Assembly (NCBI GenBank): GCA_963837265.1
Contig: CAWIMQ010000005.1
Location: 1-64,000 of the forward strand
DNA length: 64,000 bases
Source: DATBLE01 sp963837265
GTDB taxonomy: Bacteria > Actinomycetota > Thermoleophilia > Gaiellales > Gaiellaceae
Direction of reading: 5' to 3'
Below the pieces are notes generated by a model. That model was given only the letters and a program-made list of their open reading frames with translations, made no database searches and had not been told where the DNA came from. Position 1 is the stretch's first letter; each line of letters starts with the position of its first letter. Made by a program: the position numbers and the translations under genes. Shown here one piece after another: positions 1-9,145 of this stretch.

Positions 1-3
1 GCC

Positions 4-1467
4 TCAGCGCCAGGGCACCTCGGGCGAGCGGTAGAAGTCGACCCCCAGGGCGCCGAGGAGAGGCGCCTGGGCGGCCAGGCGGAGCCGGTAGTCGGCCCAG
101 CTCCGGCCGCGGGCGGGCGACCAGCCGATCTCGGCGATCCCGATCAGGCGCGGAAAGGCCAGGTACTCGGCGTCCCGGATCGACCGTACCGTCTCTCCCC
201 ACAGAGGCGCCTCGACGCCCAGCACGTCGCCTGCGCCGACGCCCGGCACCTCGCGGGCCGGGTCCCACGAGTAGGAGTCGCGAACGGTCGTGTACCCCGC
301 CCACTTCAGGCCGATCGGGGTGGACGGGTCGTACTTCATGTCCAGGTACGCGTGGTCGGCCGGGGACATGATCACCTTCGCCCCCTGCTTCACCGCCTTC
401 GCCGACAGGGCCGACCGCGAAGCGTCGAGATTCCAGTGCTGGACGACGGTGGAGCCGTCGAGCTTGGTGCGCGCGACCTCCTCCCAGCCGATCATCCGCT
501 TTCCGTGCCGCTCGACGATCTGCTGCACGCGCCGGACGAACCGCACGTAGTCGGCCGGCGCCGTCGCAGCCGCCTCGTCGCCGCCGATGTGGAGCCACGG
601 GCCGGGCGTCAGTCGCGCGAGCTCGGCGACGACGCCGTCGACGAAGTCGTAGGTGCCGGGCTTGCCGATGCAGAGCGAGCTGAAGCCGACGTCGATGCCG
701 GTGTACAGGGGTGAGGGCTTCCCGTCGCAGGAGAGCCTCGGATAGGACGACAGCGCGGCGTGGACGTGACCGGGCATGTCGATCTCGGGCACGACCACGA
801 CGTACCGCTGCGCCGCGTAGCGGACGATCTCCTCGAACTGGCGCTGCGTGTACCAGCCGCCCTTCCCGCCGCCGACCTCGGTCGAGCCTCCGTGCGTGGC
901 GAGCCGCGGCCACCTTGCGATCGCGATCCGCCAGCCCTGGTCGTCGGAGAGATGCAGATGGAGCCGGTTCAGCTTGTACAGCGCCATCAGGTCGACGAAC
1001 CGCTTGACGTCGCGGACGGTGCGGAAGTGCCGGGCGACATCGAGCATCGCGCCCCGCCACCCGAAGCGCGGGCGGTCGCGGATCGTCACCACCGGGATCC
1101 GCTTCGGGCCCCGGGCAGGGAGCAGCTGGCGGACGGTCTGGACGCCGTGGAAGAGGCCCGCGGGCGTGCGCGCGACGAGGCGGATCGCGGCCGGCGTCAC
1201 GGTCAGCTCGTACCCCTCGTCGCCGGCGCGGGCCGGCGAGCCGAGCGCGAGCTCGACCTGCGCCCGCCCGGGAACGACCCGGGCCCCGAGCATCGCCGCC
1301 AGCTGTCCGCCGATCCAGCGCGTCTCGGGCGTCCGGGGCGCCACCGAGACCGTCGTTGCGGCCCGCACCGCGAACGCACCCGTGCCCGGCGAGAGCGCGA
1401 CGGGCTTCGGGACGACCGCAGGCGGCGGGCTGGTCATCGCGAAGGCGGCGAGGAGCAGCGCTCCCAC
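4..1467 (-). CDS. Beta-N-acetylhexosaminidase, GH20, secreted
   Basis: Glycoside hydrolase family 20 enzyme that removes terminal N-acetylhexosamine (GlcNAc/GalNAc) from chitooligosaccharides or glycans. The 487-residue protein opens with a short hydrophobic signal-like segment (about residues 1-18). A GH20b-like alpha/beta domain follows (to about 125), then a TIM barrel starting near residue 133. The catalytic Asp-Glu pair is visible in HIGGDEA (D297, E298), with the conserved substrate-site motif HLHLSDDQGWR at about 170-180. It is the last gene of a minus-strand operon behind a sugar ABC transporter and starts 3 nt after the ATPase stop codon. The amino-sugar catabolic genes nearby fit a role in supplying GlcNAc. 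Family assignment is firm. The exact substrate is inferred. Confidence 0.93.
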   Translation of the reverse strand: MGALLLAAFAMTSPPPAVVPKPVALSPGTGAFAVRAATTVSVAPRTPETRWIGGQLAAMLGARVVPGRAQVELALGSPARAGDEGYELTVTPAAIRLVARTPAGLFHGVQTVRQLLPARGPKRIPVVTIRDRPRFGWRGAMLDVARHFRTVRDVKRFVDLMALYKLNRLHLHLSDDQGWRIAIARWPRLATHGGSTEVGGGKGGWYTQRQFEEIVRYAAQRYVVVVPEIDMPGHVHAALSSYPRLSCDGKPSPLYTGIDVGFSSLCIGKPGTYDFVDGVVAELARLTPGPWLHIGGDEAAATAPADYVRFVRRVQQIVERHGKRMIGWEEVARTKLDGSTVVQHWNLDASRSALSAKAVKQGAKVIMSPADHAYLDMKYDPSTPIGLKWAGYTTVRDSYSWDPAREVPGVGAGDVLGVEAPLWGETVRSIRDAEYLAFPRLIGIAEIGWSPARGRSWADYRLRLAAQAPLLGALGVDFYRSPEVPWR

Positions 1468-1470
1468 AAC

Positions 1471-2640
<1,170 letters not shown>

Positions 2641-2641
2641 G

Positions 2642-2670
2642 CCATTTCCCTCCCGCCGGTCGGGAAATGG
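2642..2670. repeat. Intercistronic hairpin between malG-like and msmK-like genes
   Basis: A perfect 9-bp inverted repeat, CCATTTCCC at 2642-2650 and GGGAAATGG at 2662-2670, with an 11-nt loop. It lies immediately upstream of the ATPase TTG start and contains that gene's ribosome-binding purines in the loop side. It could occlude or expose that site. There is no U-tract. Confidence 0.6.
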
Positions 2671-2714
2671 TTAACAGACCGAAGAAGCCGTTCTGGCCGC
2701 CTGGCGCCTTCTAA

Positions 2715-2735
2715 CCATTCTGCGCAGCAGAATGG
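2715..2735. repeat. Hairpin just after the malG-like stop codon
   Basis: Perfect 9-bp inverted repeat CCATTCTGC / GCAGAATGG with a 3-nt GCA loop, ending 2 nt from the stop codon of the permease gene. It has no run of T on the transcript, so it is either a weak terminator or an mRNA 3'-end stabiliser of the REP type. Confidence 0.6.
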
Positions 2736-2737
2736 CC

Positions 2738-3637
2738 TCATGCCTTCACCGCGCCGGCGGTCAGGCCGAAGGCGATCTTCCGCTGGACGAGGCCGAAGAA
2801 GGCGATCACGGGGATCGCCGCCAGCACCGAGCCGGCCATCAGCCCGCCCCAGTCCACCTGCCGGCTCGTGCCGTAGAAGTACGAGAGCCAGACCGTGATC
2901 GTCTGCTTCGACTGGTCGTTCAGCAGGACGTAGGCGAAGATGAACTCGTTCCAGCTGGTGATGAAGACGAACACCGACGTCGCCACCAGCCCGGGCGCGA
3001 CGAGCGGGAGCAGGATCCGGACGAAGGCGCCGAGCCGGCTGGAGCCGTCCACCATCGCCGCCTCCTCGAGCTCCTTCGGGATGTTGAGCAGGAAGCCCCG
3101 CAGCGTCCACACCGCGAACGGAAGCGCGAACGTCATGTAGGTGATGATCACGCCGAAGAGGACGTACTGGTTCTTCGTCAGCTGGTACCGGCTGAGGACG
3201 ACGTAGAGCGGGATGATCAGCCCGGTCTGCGGGAGCATCTGGATCCCGATCAGGCCGACGATGAAGACCTTCCGGCCGGTGAACCGGAACTTGGCCAGGG
3301 CGACCGCGGCCAGGAACGACAACACGATCGAGATCGCGACCGTGATCGAGACGATGATCAGGCTGTTCTCGACCGAGGCCCAGAAGTAGGGCCGGTCGAT
3401 CGCGTCGCGGAAGTGCCCGAGCGTCGGATGGGTCGGAAACCAGGTCGGCTCCAGGCGGTTGATGTCGTCCGTCCGCTTGAACGCGGTGGCGAACATCCAG
3501 TAGACCGGGAAGACCATCACCACGAAGACGGCGATCGCAAGCATGTTCCACCCCGTCCGCCCGAGCCGCCGCCCGTACGCCCGCGCGCTCACACCCACCA
3601 CCCCGGGTCGGCGGTTGTCCGTCGCCGCGACCGACAT
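2738..3637 (-). CDS. Sugar ABC transporter permease, MalG-like
   Basis: Inner-membrane permease subunit of the CUT1 importer, 299 residues with about six membrane segments. The ATPase-docking EAA loop is visible as EEAAMVDGSSRLGAFVRILLP (starting near residue 190). The first transmembrane segment is at about residues 29-52 and is followed by the periplasmic region typical of MalG/LacG proteins. The ATG at 3637 gives a normal short cytosolic N-terminus. The gene lies between the second permease and the ATPase in the same orientation, separated from each by structured intergenic DNA. Confidence 0.92.
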   Translation of the reverse strand: MSVAATDNRRPGVVGVSARAYGRRLGRTGWNMLAIAVFVVMVFPVYWMFATAFKRTDDINRLEPTWFPTHPTLGHFRDAIDRPYFWASVENSLIIVSITVAISIVLSFLAAVALAKFRFTGRKVFIVGLIGIQMLPQTGLIIPLYVVLSRYQLTKNQYVLFGVIITYMTFALPFAVWTLRGFLLNIPKELEEAAMVDGSSRLGAFVRILLPLVAPGLVATSVFVFITSWNEFIFAYVLLNDQSKQTITVWLSYFYGTSRQVDWGGLMAGSVLAAIPVIAFFGLVQRKIAFGLTAGAVKA

Positions 3638-3693
3638 GGCGGGCGCGGCACCACACGGTCACGGGCGATCGCGGCATCCCCGGGAAGGGGGCG

Positions 3694-3788
3694 CACGGGG
3701 GAAAGCCGGCCGCGGCCGAGATCCCGCGGCCGGTGCCCTGCGACGCGCGGCGTAGCCGCGCGGGCAGAAACCGGCTGTTTCCCCCGTG
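3694..3788. repeat. Branched palindromic element between permease genes
   Basis: An 11-bp outer inverted repeat (CACGGGGGAAA at 3694-3704 and TTTCCCCCGTG at 3778-3788) encloses two further perfect hairpins. One has a 10-bp stem (3706-3715 with 3724-3733). The other has an 8-bp stem with a GTA loop (3744-3751 with 3755-3762). Together they can fold as a three-way or four-way junction. The element ends directly at the stop codon of the upstream permease gene. Function unknown. A REP/BIME-like role in protecting or attenuating the operon mRNA is an inference. Confidence 0.6.
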
Positions 3789-4700
3789 TCATTCGACGTC
3801 ACCCACCCTCACCATCTGCCTGACGTAGACGACGCTGAGCACCGCGACCATCACGAGCATCAGCAGCGAGATCGCGGCGCCGCGGCCGAAGTCGTGCTCG
3901 CCGTAGCCCTTGATGAACACGTAGACGCCCATCAGGTAGTTCGTCGCGTCCACGTGCGAGGCGCCGATCAGCAGGTACGGCTGCGCGAAGACGCCGAAGT
4001 CCCAGATGATCGACAGGCTGGTCAGGATCAGCAGGATCGGCTTCAGCACCGGGAAGGTCACGTCGCGGAAGATCCGGAACGGGCCCGCGCCGTCGATCTC
4101 GGCCGCCTCGACCAGCTCGTGCGGGACCTGGGCCAGGGCGGCGTAGACGGTGACGACGACGAACGGCAGCGCGCCCCAGACGATCAGCAGCGTGACCATG
4201 CCCAGGCTCGAGACGGTGCTCGCGTACCAGTCGTGGTTCGCGCCGGTCACGTGGACCTGCTCCAGGAGGTAGGTGAGGACGCCGTTCTCGAAGTTCGTCA
4301 TCCAGTAGAAGACCTGGACGGCGACGACGACCGGCATCGACCAGACGAGCACGAGCCCGGTCGTGAGGAGCACGCGGACCGCAGTCGAGATCCGGAGCAG
4401 GAGGAGGGCGATCAGCGTCCCGAGCACGATCGTCAGGCCGACGTTGGCGACCGTGAAGACGACCGTGCGCAGGACCGTGTCCCAGAACACCCGGTCGTGG
4501 AGGACCGAGCCGTAGTTGTGCAGGCCGATCCAGCGACCCTTGTGCTGGATCAGCTCGAAGAGGCCGTAGCGCTCGAACGAGAGGCGGACGAGCTTGTAGA
4601 TCGGCCAGCCGAGGATCAGCCCGATCGCGGCCACGACCGGTGCGACGAGCCCGTAGGCCGCCCAGGGAAGACGGCGGCGCCGCCGGGACGGGAGGGACAT
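3789..4700 (-). CDS. Sugar ABC transporter permease, MalF-like
   Basis: Inner-membrane permease partner of the MalG-like protein, about 303 residues with six membrane segments. The EAA loop appears as EAAEIDGAGPFRIFRDVTFP. I start at the ATG at 4700 (MSLPSRRRRRLPW...), which gives a basic N-terminus just before the first membrane helix. An ATG at 4748 would add 16 proline/alanine-rich residues, but it overlaps a 30-bp palindrome, so it is less likely though possible. It belongs to the operon binding protein, MalF-like, MalG-like, ATPase, hexosaminidase. Confidence 0.9.
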   Translation of the reverse strand: MSLPSRRRRRLPWAAYGLVAPVVAAIGLILGWPIYKLVRLSFERYGLFELIQHKGRWIGLHNYGSVLHDRVFWDTVLRTVVFTVANVGLTIVLGTLIALLLLRISTAVRVLLTTGLVLVWSMPVVVAVQVFYWMTNFENGVLTYLLEQVHVTGANHDWYASTVSSLGMVTLLIVWGALPFVVVTVYAALAQVPHELVEAAEIDGAGPFRIFRDVTFPVLKPILLILTSLSIIWDFGVFAQPYLLIGASHVDATNYLMGVYVFIKGYGEHDFGRGAAISLLMLVMVAVLSVVYVRQMVRVGDVE

Positions 4701-4746
4701 CGTCTCGGCGGCGACCGCCGCTCGGTACGGGACAGGGGGAGGCGGC

Positions 4747-4776
4747 ATCGGGGACAGGACTAGTCCTGTCCCCGAT
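4747..4776. repeat. 30-bp perfect palindrome with GGGGACAG core
   Basis: A perfect 30-bp palindrome whose arms carry GGGGACAGGAC. It lies between the binding-protein stop codon (4806) and the first permease. It resembles REP-type palindromes placed at malE/malF-like junctions, where such structures are known to stabilise the upstream mRNA. Its core differs from the GTGCCAGGCAC and GGGGTCTGACCCC palindromes elsewhere in the window. Confidence 0.7.
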
Positions 4777-4805
4777 CCGGTTTCGTCTCCCGCCTCATCG
4801 GATCC

Positions 4806-6044
4806 CTACGAGGCGTTCAACGTGTACGTGATGTTGTCGCTCGCAGTCGAAGCGGCCTGCTTGACGCTCAGCTTTCCGGTCAGGATCTGGGACAGCATCG
4901 TCCGCAGGATATTCCCGTTCTCGACATTCACCCAGTTCTTCGCCGCGGGCACGAACCAGCTCTTCAGCGCGGCCCGCTCGTTGACCTTGGCGGTGTTCAG
5001 GAGGGCGGTCGTGTTCGGGATGTTGCCCTTCGCCTGCAGCGCCTTCTCGGCGGACGTGCTCGTGAAGGCCGCGATCCAGTCGGTCGCCATCTGCTTGTTC
5101 GCGCCGACGGGGACGGCGAGGTCGGAGCCGCCGAGGAAGCCGGGCATCGGCTGGCCGGCGACGTGACTCGGCATCACGAACTGCTGGGTCGTGTTCTTGT
5201 ACTTGTCGCTGACGCAGCACGAGAACCAGCCGGGGCCGATCATCGAGGCGGCGAGGCCGTCCGCGTACACGCTGTACGGGGTCGGCCGCCCCTCGTCGGT
5301 CGTCTTGCTCGCGTGCGACGAGGAGAGGAAGAAGTTCTTGAACGCGGTCAGGCCCGCGATCGACTTCGACGAGTCGAGCGTGCCCTTCCACTTCCCGCTC
5401 ACCTGGGTCGCGATCTTGCCGCCGTAGTCGTACACGAAGCCCATCGCGACGTACCAGTCCGTCCCGGCGATGTAGACGGGCGAAAAGCCCTTCTTGCCGA
5501 ACTTCGCGTCGATCTTCTTCGCTCCGGCGGTGAACGCGGCGAGGCTCGTCGGCACCTTGATGCCGGCCTGCTTGAACAGGTCGCTGCGGTAGGTGACGAC
5601 CCGCGAGCCCGCGTAGTACGGGACGCCGTACAGCTTGCCGTTGTACCGGCCCGACGCGGCGAGGCCCTCGAGCCACGTCCCCGAGTTGTCGAAGGACGAC
5701 TTCGCCGAGCTCAGGTCCTGAAACGCCCCGGCGGCCATGTACTTCGTCATCTCGGTGTTACCCATCTCGATCACGTCGGGCGTGTTGCCGCCGGCGAGCG
5801 TGGCGTCGAACTTGCCGAGATGCTGGGGCCAGGTCTGGTACTGCACGTTCACGTTCACGCCGGGGTGCTCCTTCTGGAACGCCCCGTTCGCGGCCGAGAC
5901 CACGTCCGGCCAGCCCGACTGCGCGTCGACCTGGAGCCAGACGGTGATCGAGGCGGCGGAATGCCTGGTGGCGCCCGTCGCGCTCGACGCGGCGACAGCG
6001 AGGACCGCGACGAGCAGGGCGGCGCCGATGATGCGTGCCTTCAT
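4806..6044 (-). CDS. Sugar-binding protein of ABC transporter
   Basis: Extracellular solute-binding protein of the MalE/type 1 family, 412 residues from the ATG at 6044, which has a GGGAG ribosome site 6-7 nt upstream. An ATG at 6110 would put 22 charged residues before the signal peptide and is rejected. Residues 1-25 form a Sec signal peptide (MKARIIGAALLVAVLAVAA...). No lipobox cysteine follows, which is unusual for a monoderm cell. The mature protein shows family features such as the GNTPDVIEMGNTEMTKY region. It is the first gene of the importer operon and lies behind a promoter covered by dre-like operators. The ligand is probably a GlcNAc-containing oligosaccharide such as chitobiose, inferred from context. 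Confidence 0.92.
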   Translation of the reverse strand: MKARIIGAALLVAVLAVAASSATGATRHSAASITVWLQVDAQSGWPDVVSAANGAFQKEHPGVNVNVQYQTWPQHLGKFDATLAGGNTPDVIEMGNTEMTKYMAAGAFQDLSSAKSSFDNSGTWLEGLAASGRYNGKLYGVPYYAGSRVVTYRSDLFKQAGIKVPTSLAAFTAGAKKIDAKFGKKGFSPVYIAGTDWYVAMGFVYDYGGKIATQVSGKWKGTLDSSKSIAGLTAFKNFFLSSSHASKTTDEGRPTPYSVYADGLAASMIGPGWFSCCVSDKYKNTTQQFVMPSHVAGQPMPGFLGGSDLAVPVGANKQMATDWIAAFTSTSAEKALQAKGNIPNTTALLNTAKVNERAALKSWFVPAAKNWVNVENGNILRTMLSQILTGKLSVKQAASTASDNITYTLNAS

Positions 6045-6128
6045 CGAAGACTCCCATCCTGGAAGGACGGCCCTCGCCCGCTCCCGATCCCGCGTGGCCG
6101 GCGGGACCACGTGCGAAGCGGCCGTCGG

Positions 6129-6192
6129 ATTGGTTTAGACCACTTGTCCACGGGGCGAGATTGTCACAACTCGACCCCGCTTGTCAAGACCA
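6129..6192 (-). promoter_or_regulatory. Transporter promoter with two dre-like operators
   Basis: On the minus strand a -35 TTGACA (6187-6182) and a -10 GACAAT (6165-6160) are 16 bp apart, upstream of the binding-protein gene. Two sites resemble the DasR operator (TGGTCTAGACCA core). The first, TTGTCAAGACCA at 6181-6192, overlaps the -35. The second, TGGTTTAGACCA at 6131-6142, lies about 18 nt downstream of the -10. This arrangement predicts repression by the adjacent GntR-family protein. Confidence 0.75.
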
Positions 6193-6265
6193 CTTTGGCT
6201 AGTCGTCCCCGAAAACGGCCGAACGGTGCGAAACGTGCCGACCCGGCATCGCTGTTCCAGGACGT

Positions 6266-6279
6266 AGTGGTATTGACCG
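6266..6279. promoter_or_regulatory. Third dre-like operator
   Basis: AGTGGTATTGACCG lies between the end of the gntR-type gene and the transporter promoter. It shares the half sites (TGGTA..TGACC) with the site upstream of murQ. Lower symmetry makes it a weaker candidate than the others. Confidence 0.55.
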
Positions 6280-6294
6280 CTCGGAGAGTAGGGC

Positions 6295-7017
6295 TCAGCG
6301 CCGGCGCGGCACGCGGCTGAGCTCGGTGACCAGCCGGTACCGGTCGCCGCGGTAGAGCGAGCGTACGTACTCGACGATCTCGCCCTCGCTCGACCGGGTC
6401 GTCCGCTCGAACAGGAACGCGGGCGAGTGCAGCGGGGCCCCGAGGACCTCCGATTCCTCCTCGTTCGTCACCGTCGGCTCGATCGTCTGCAGGCCGCCGA
6501 CGATGTCGATCCCGTAGCGCTCGCTCAGCAGCGTGTAGAACGAGTGGCTCTCGAGGTCGCCGGCGGACAGGCCGGGCACGAGCGACGCCCGCACGTGCAG
6601 CGTCTCGATCGCCATCGTCTCGTTGTCGGCGAGCCGCAGGCGCTTCACGATCACGAGCGGCTCCGCCGGCGAGACGTGCAGGATCCGGCCCAGCCATGCG
6701 CCCGCGGAGGTGGTGCGCAGGTCGAGCGTCCTCGACGCCGGTTCCATGCCGCGCCTGCGCATGTCCTCCGTGAACGAGGTCATCGTCAGCTCCTGGGCGA
6801 TCTTCGGCTCGCTGACGAACGTGCCGCTGCCGCGCCTGCGAACGAGGTAGCCGTCGCGCACGAGGTCGTCCAGCGCCGCCCGCACCGTCAGACGGGAAAC
6901 GCCGAGATCGGTGGAGAGCCGGCGCTCGGAGGGGATCGCGTCGCCGATGCCGAGGTTGTCGATCAGCTCGAGCACCCGCTCGCGCGCTTCCGACTGCTTC
7001 GTGACGGTCGTGCTCAC
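6295..7017 (-). CDS. GntR/HutC-family repressor, DasR/NagR-like
   Basis: Transcription factor of 240 residues. An N-terminal winged helix-turn-helix (about residues 15-75, with IPSERRLSTDLGVSRLTVRAALDDL) is followed by a UTRA ligand domain (about 95-235). DasR and NagR proteins of this family sense GlcN-6-P or GlcNAc-6-P and bind TGGTCTAGACCA-like sites. Five such sites surround this gene. The start is GTG at 7017. A -10 TACGAT (7032-7027) and a -35 TTGACC inside the operator at 7048-7059 place transcription start about at the GTG, so the mRNA is probably leaderless and the gene autoregulated. Ligand and targets are inferred from family and context. Confidence 0.9.
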   Translation of the reverse strand: MSTTVTKQSEARERVLELIDNLGIGDAIPSERRLSTDLGVSRLTVRAALDDLVRDGYLVRRRGSGTFVSEPKIAQELTMTSFTEDMRRRGMEPASRTLDLRTTSAGAWLGRILHVSPAEPLVIVKRLRLADNETMAIETLHVRASLVPGLSAGDLESHSFYTLLSERYGIDIVGGLQTIEPTVTNEEESEVLGAPLHSPAFLFERTTRSSEGEIVEYVRSLYRGDRYRLVTELSRVPRRR

Positions 7018-7047
7018 CGAGCGACCATCGTACTGGATTGCGAGCGG

Positions 7048-7059
7048 TGGTCAAGACCA
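7048..7059. promoter_or_regulatory. dre-like operator over the gntR-type promoter
   Basis: TGGTCAAGACCA differs from the DasR core TGGTCTAGACCA at one position. Its minus-strand TTGACC serves as -35 for the repressor gene, with -10 TACGAT 16 bp downstream. This predicts autorepression. Confidence 0.75.
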
Positions 7060-7111
7060 AAAAGCTCCGCCTCGGGTAGTAGCTGCCATCATTTGGCCAT
7101 CTCCCCAAAAA

Positions 7112-7146
7112 TGGTATTGACCACCTCTCGGACATCTGCATACACT
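7112..7146 (+). promoter_or_regulatory. murQ promoter with overlapping dre-like operator
   Basis: Operator TGGTATTGACCA (7112-7123) contains the -35 TTGACC (7117-7122). The -10 TACACT lies at 7141-7146, with an 18-bp spacer. The ATG at 7155 is 8 nt after the -10, so transcription should start at or within 1-2 nt of the start codon. This predicts a leaderless, repressor-controlled murQ operon. Confidence 0.75.
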
Positions 7147-7154
7147 GGTCCGCG

Positions 7155-8057
7155 ATGACGGCCTTCGAGGAGCTCGGCACCGAGGCCCGGGACGCCGACG
7201 GCGCCGACCTCGACCTTCGCTCGACGGACGAGCTGGTCGCGCTGATGAACGGCGCGGACGCCTCGGTCCCGGCGGCGGTCGGCGCAGCTGCCGGCGCGAT
7301 CGCCGGCCTCGTGGACGAGGTCGCGATTCGCCTGGCCGGCGGCGGACGGCTCGTCTACGTCGGAGCGGGGACCTCCGGGCGCCTCGCGGCGCTCGACGCC
7401 GCCGAGTGCGAGACGACGTTCTCGTGCCCGCCCGGGCAGGTGGTCGCGCTCGTCGCGGGCGCCGGCGCCGGCTCCGCGATCGAGCAGGAAGCGGCCGAGG
7501 ACGACGCCACCGCGGGGGCCCGCCGGATCGACTCGCTCGGAGCAGGCCCGGCCGACGCCGTGGTCGGCATCAGCGCCAGCGGCCGCTCGCCCTTCGTCCG
7601 TACCGCGCTCGAGGCGGCCCGGGCACGCGGCGCCCTGACCGGCTGCGTCGTCTGCGTCGAGGGCTCGGAGGTCGCCCGCGTCGCCGAGCACGAGGTGTGC
7701 GTGCCGGTCGGCCCCGAGGTGCTCGCCGGCTCGACCCGCCTGAAGGCCGGCACCGCACAGAAGCTCGTCCTGAACATGATCTCGACGATCTCGATGATCC
7801 GGGTCGGCAAGACGTTCGGCAACCTGATGGTCGACGTCGCCCCCTCGAACGAGAAGCTGCGCGCACGCGTGCAGTCGATCGTCGCGGAGGCCGCCGGGGT
7901 CGCGCCCGAACGGGCCGCGGATGCGCTGGCACGGGCCGGCGGCGAGCCCAAGACCGCGATCGTCTCGCTCCTCGCCGGGGTCGGCGTGGAGGAGGCGCGG
8001 CGGCGGCTCGAGCGCGCAGCCGGGATCGTCCGCCGGGCCGTGGGGCCGGAGCCGTGA
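7155..8057 (+). CDS. murQ: N-acetylmuramic acid 6-phosphate etherase
   Basis: SIS-domain lyase that splits MurNAc-6-P into GlcNAc-6-P and D-lactate during peptidoglycan recycling. The protein has 300 residues, the normal length. Diagnostic MurQ motifs are visible: LRSTDELVALMN near the N-terminus, VGAGTSGRLAALDAAECETTF, ISASGRSPFV and the SNEKLRARVQSIV segment near residue 235. A C-terminal UBA-like tail follows. It heads the operon murQ-nagA-SIS deaminase, overlapping nagA by 4 nt (GTGA). MurQ product GlcNAc-6-P is the substrate of the next gene. Expression is probably controlled by the dre-like operator covering its promoter. Confidence 0.95.
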   Translation: MTAFEELGTEARDADGADLDLRSTDELVALMNGADASVPAAVGAAAGAIAGLVDEVAIRLAGGGRLVYVGAGTSGRLAALDAAECETTFSCPPGQVVALVAGAGAGSAIEQEAAEDDATAGARRIDSLGAGPADAVVGISASGRSPFVRTALEAARARGALTGCVVCVEGSEVARVAEHEVCVPVGPEVLAGSTRLKAGTAQKLVLNMISTISMIRVGKTFGNLMVDVAPSNEKLRARVQSIVAEAAGVAPERAADALARAGGEPKTAIVSLLAGVGVEEARRRLERAAGIVRRAVGPEP

Positions 8058-9145
8058 GGCTCGGCGTCCGCGCGGCGCTCGTCGGCGGCGAGCTCGTACC
8101 GGGCGACGTCGAGGTCGAGGACGGACTCGTCGCCGGCTACGGGCTGCCCTCGCCGGGCGGGCGCGGGCTCGCGTCGCCGGGCTTCGTCGATCTCCAGGTG
8201 AACGGCTTCGCCGGCGTCGACTTCCTCGACGCCGACGCGTCCGGCTACGCCCGCGCCGGCGAGGCGCTGCTCGCGACCGGCGTCACCGCCTATCTCCCGA
8301 CGCTGATCACGGCGCCCGAGGAGCGGCTCGTCGCCGCGCTCGGCGAGATCGTCGAGGGCGGCCGTGGGCCCCGCATCCTCGGCGCCCACGTGGAGGGCCC
8401 GTTCCTCTCGCCCCGGCGGCTGGGGACGCACCCTCCCTCCGCCCGGCGCGACCCCGACCCGGCGCTGCTCGAGCGCATCCTCGCCGCGGGGCCGGTCCGC
8501 CTGTACACGCTCGCGCCCGAGCTGCCGGGGGCGCTCGAGCTCGTCGACACGCTCCTCGCCCGCGGCGCCGTCGTCTCCGCCGGCCACACCGACGCCACCG
8601 CCGAGGAGGCGAACGCCGCCTTCGACCGCGGCGTCGGCACCGTCACGCACCTGTTCAACGCCATGCGCCCGTTCACCCACCGCGACCCGGGGCTCGCGGG
8701 CGTGGCGCTCGCGCGCCCGGACGTGGTCGTCCAGATCATCGTCGACGGCGTCCACCTCTCCCCGGACACCGTCCGCCTCGTCTGGCGGGCGGCGGGCGGC
8801 CGCCTCGCGCTCGTCACCGACGCGGTCGCCGGCGCCGGCGCGAGCGGCGACGGCTCCTACCGGCTCGGCGACGTCGCCGTCGAGGTCCGCGACGGCGTCG
8901 TCCGCCGCGAGGACGGCGTGCTGGCCGGCAGCGTGCTGACGATGATCGAGGCGGTCCGGAACCTGCACGCGCTCGGCGTTCCGCTCGAGTCCGCGCTCGA
9001 CGCCGCCACCGCCGTCCCGGCCCGTGTGGTCGGCGCGGACGCGGGCCGCATCGAGATCGGCGCGCCGGCCGACATCGCCGTCCTCAGCGAGGAGCTCGAG
9101 GTCGAGCGCGTGCTCGTGGGTGGTGAGGCGCGTGTCGCAGCCTGA
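8054..9145 (+). CDS. nagA: N-acetylglucosamine-6-phosphate deacetylase
   Basis: Amidohydrolase that converts GlcNAc-6-P to GlcN-6-P and acetate. The 363-residue product shows the NagA motifs GFVDLQVNGFAGVDF, HVEGPFLSP, GHTDA, THLFNAMRPFTHRDPG and the catalytic aspartate in LVTDAVAGAGA. Start is GTG at 8054, overlapping the murQ stop by 4 nt. The reading frame is open further upstream, but the protein family begins here. It links murein recycling (MurQ) and exogenous GlcNAc use with the SIS-type deaminase encoded next. Confidence 0.95.
   Translation: MRLGVRAALVGGELVPGDVEVEDGLVAGYGLPSPGGRGLASPGFVDLQVNGFAGVDFLDADASGYARAGEALLATGVTAYLPTLITAPEERLVAALGEIVEGGRGPRILGAHVEGPFLSPRRLGTHPPSARRDPDPALLERILAAGPVRLYTLAPELPGALELVDTLLARGAVVSAGHTDATAEEANAAFDRGVGTVTHLFNAMRPFTHRDPGLAGVALARPDVVVQIIVDGVHLSPDTVRLVWRAAGGRLALVTDAVAGAGASGDGSYRLGDVAVEVRDGVVRREDGVLAGSVLTMIEAVRNLHALGVPLESALDAATAVPARVVGADAGRIEIGAPADIAVLSEELEVERVLVGGEARVAA

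Noticed and set aside
352..1007. Long plus-strand ORFs opposite the hexosaminidase and other genes
   Set aside because: They are antisense shadows of high-GC coding sequence with arginine/alanine/proline-rich low-complexity products and no recognisable domain. The same applies to most long frames opposite real genes.
3694..3788. tRNA gene in the cloverleaf-like element
   Set aside because: The stems are 11, 10 and 8 bp, with no anticodon loop, T-loop or CCA-side consensus.
6011..6110. Start of the sugar-binding protein at 6110
   Set aside because: It would place 22 charged residues before the signal peptide; ATG 6044 has a good ribosome site.
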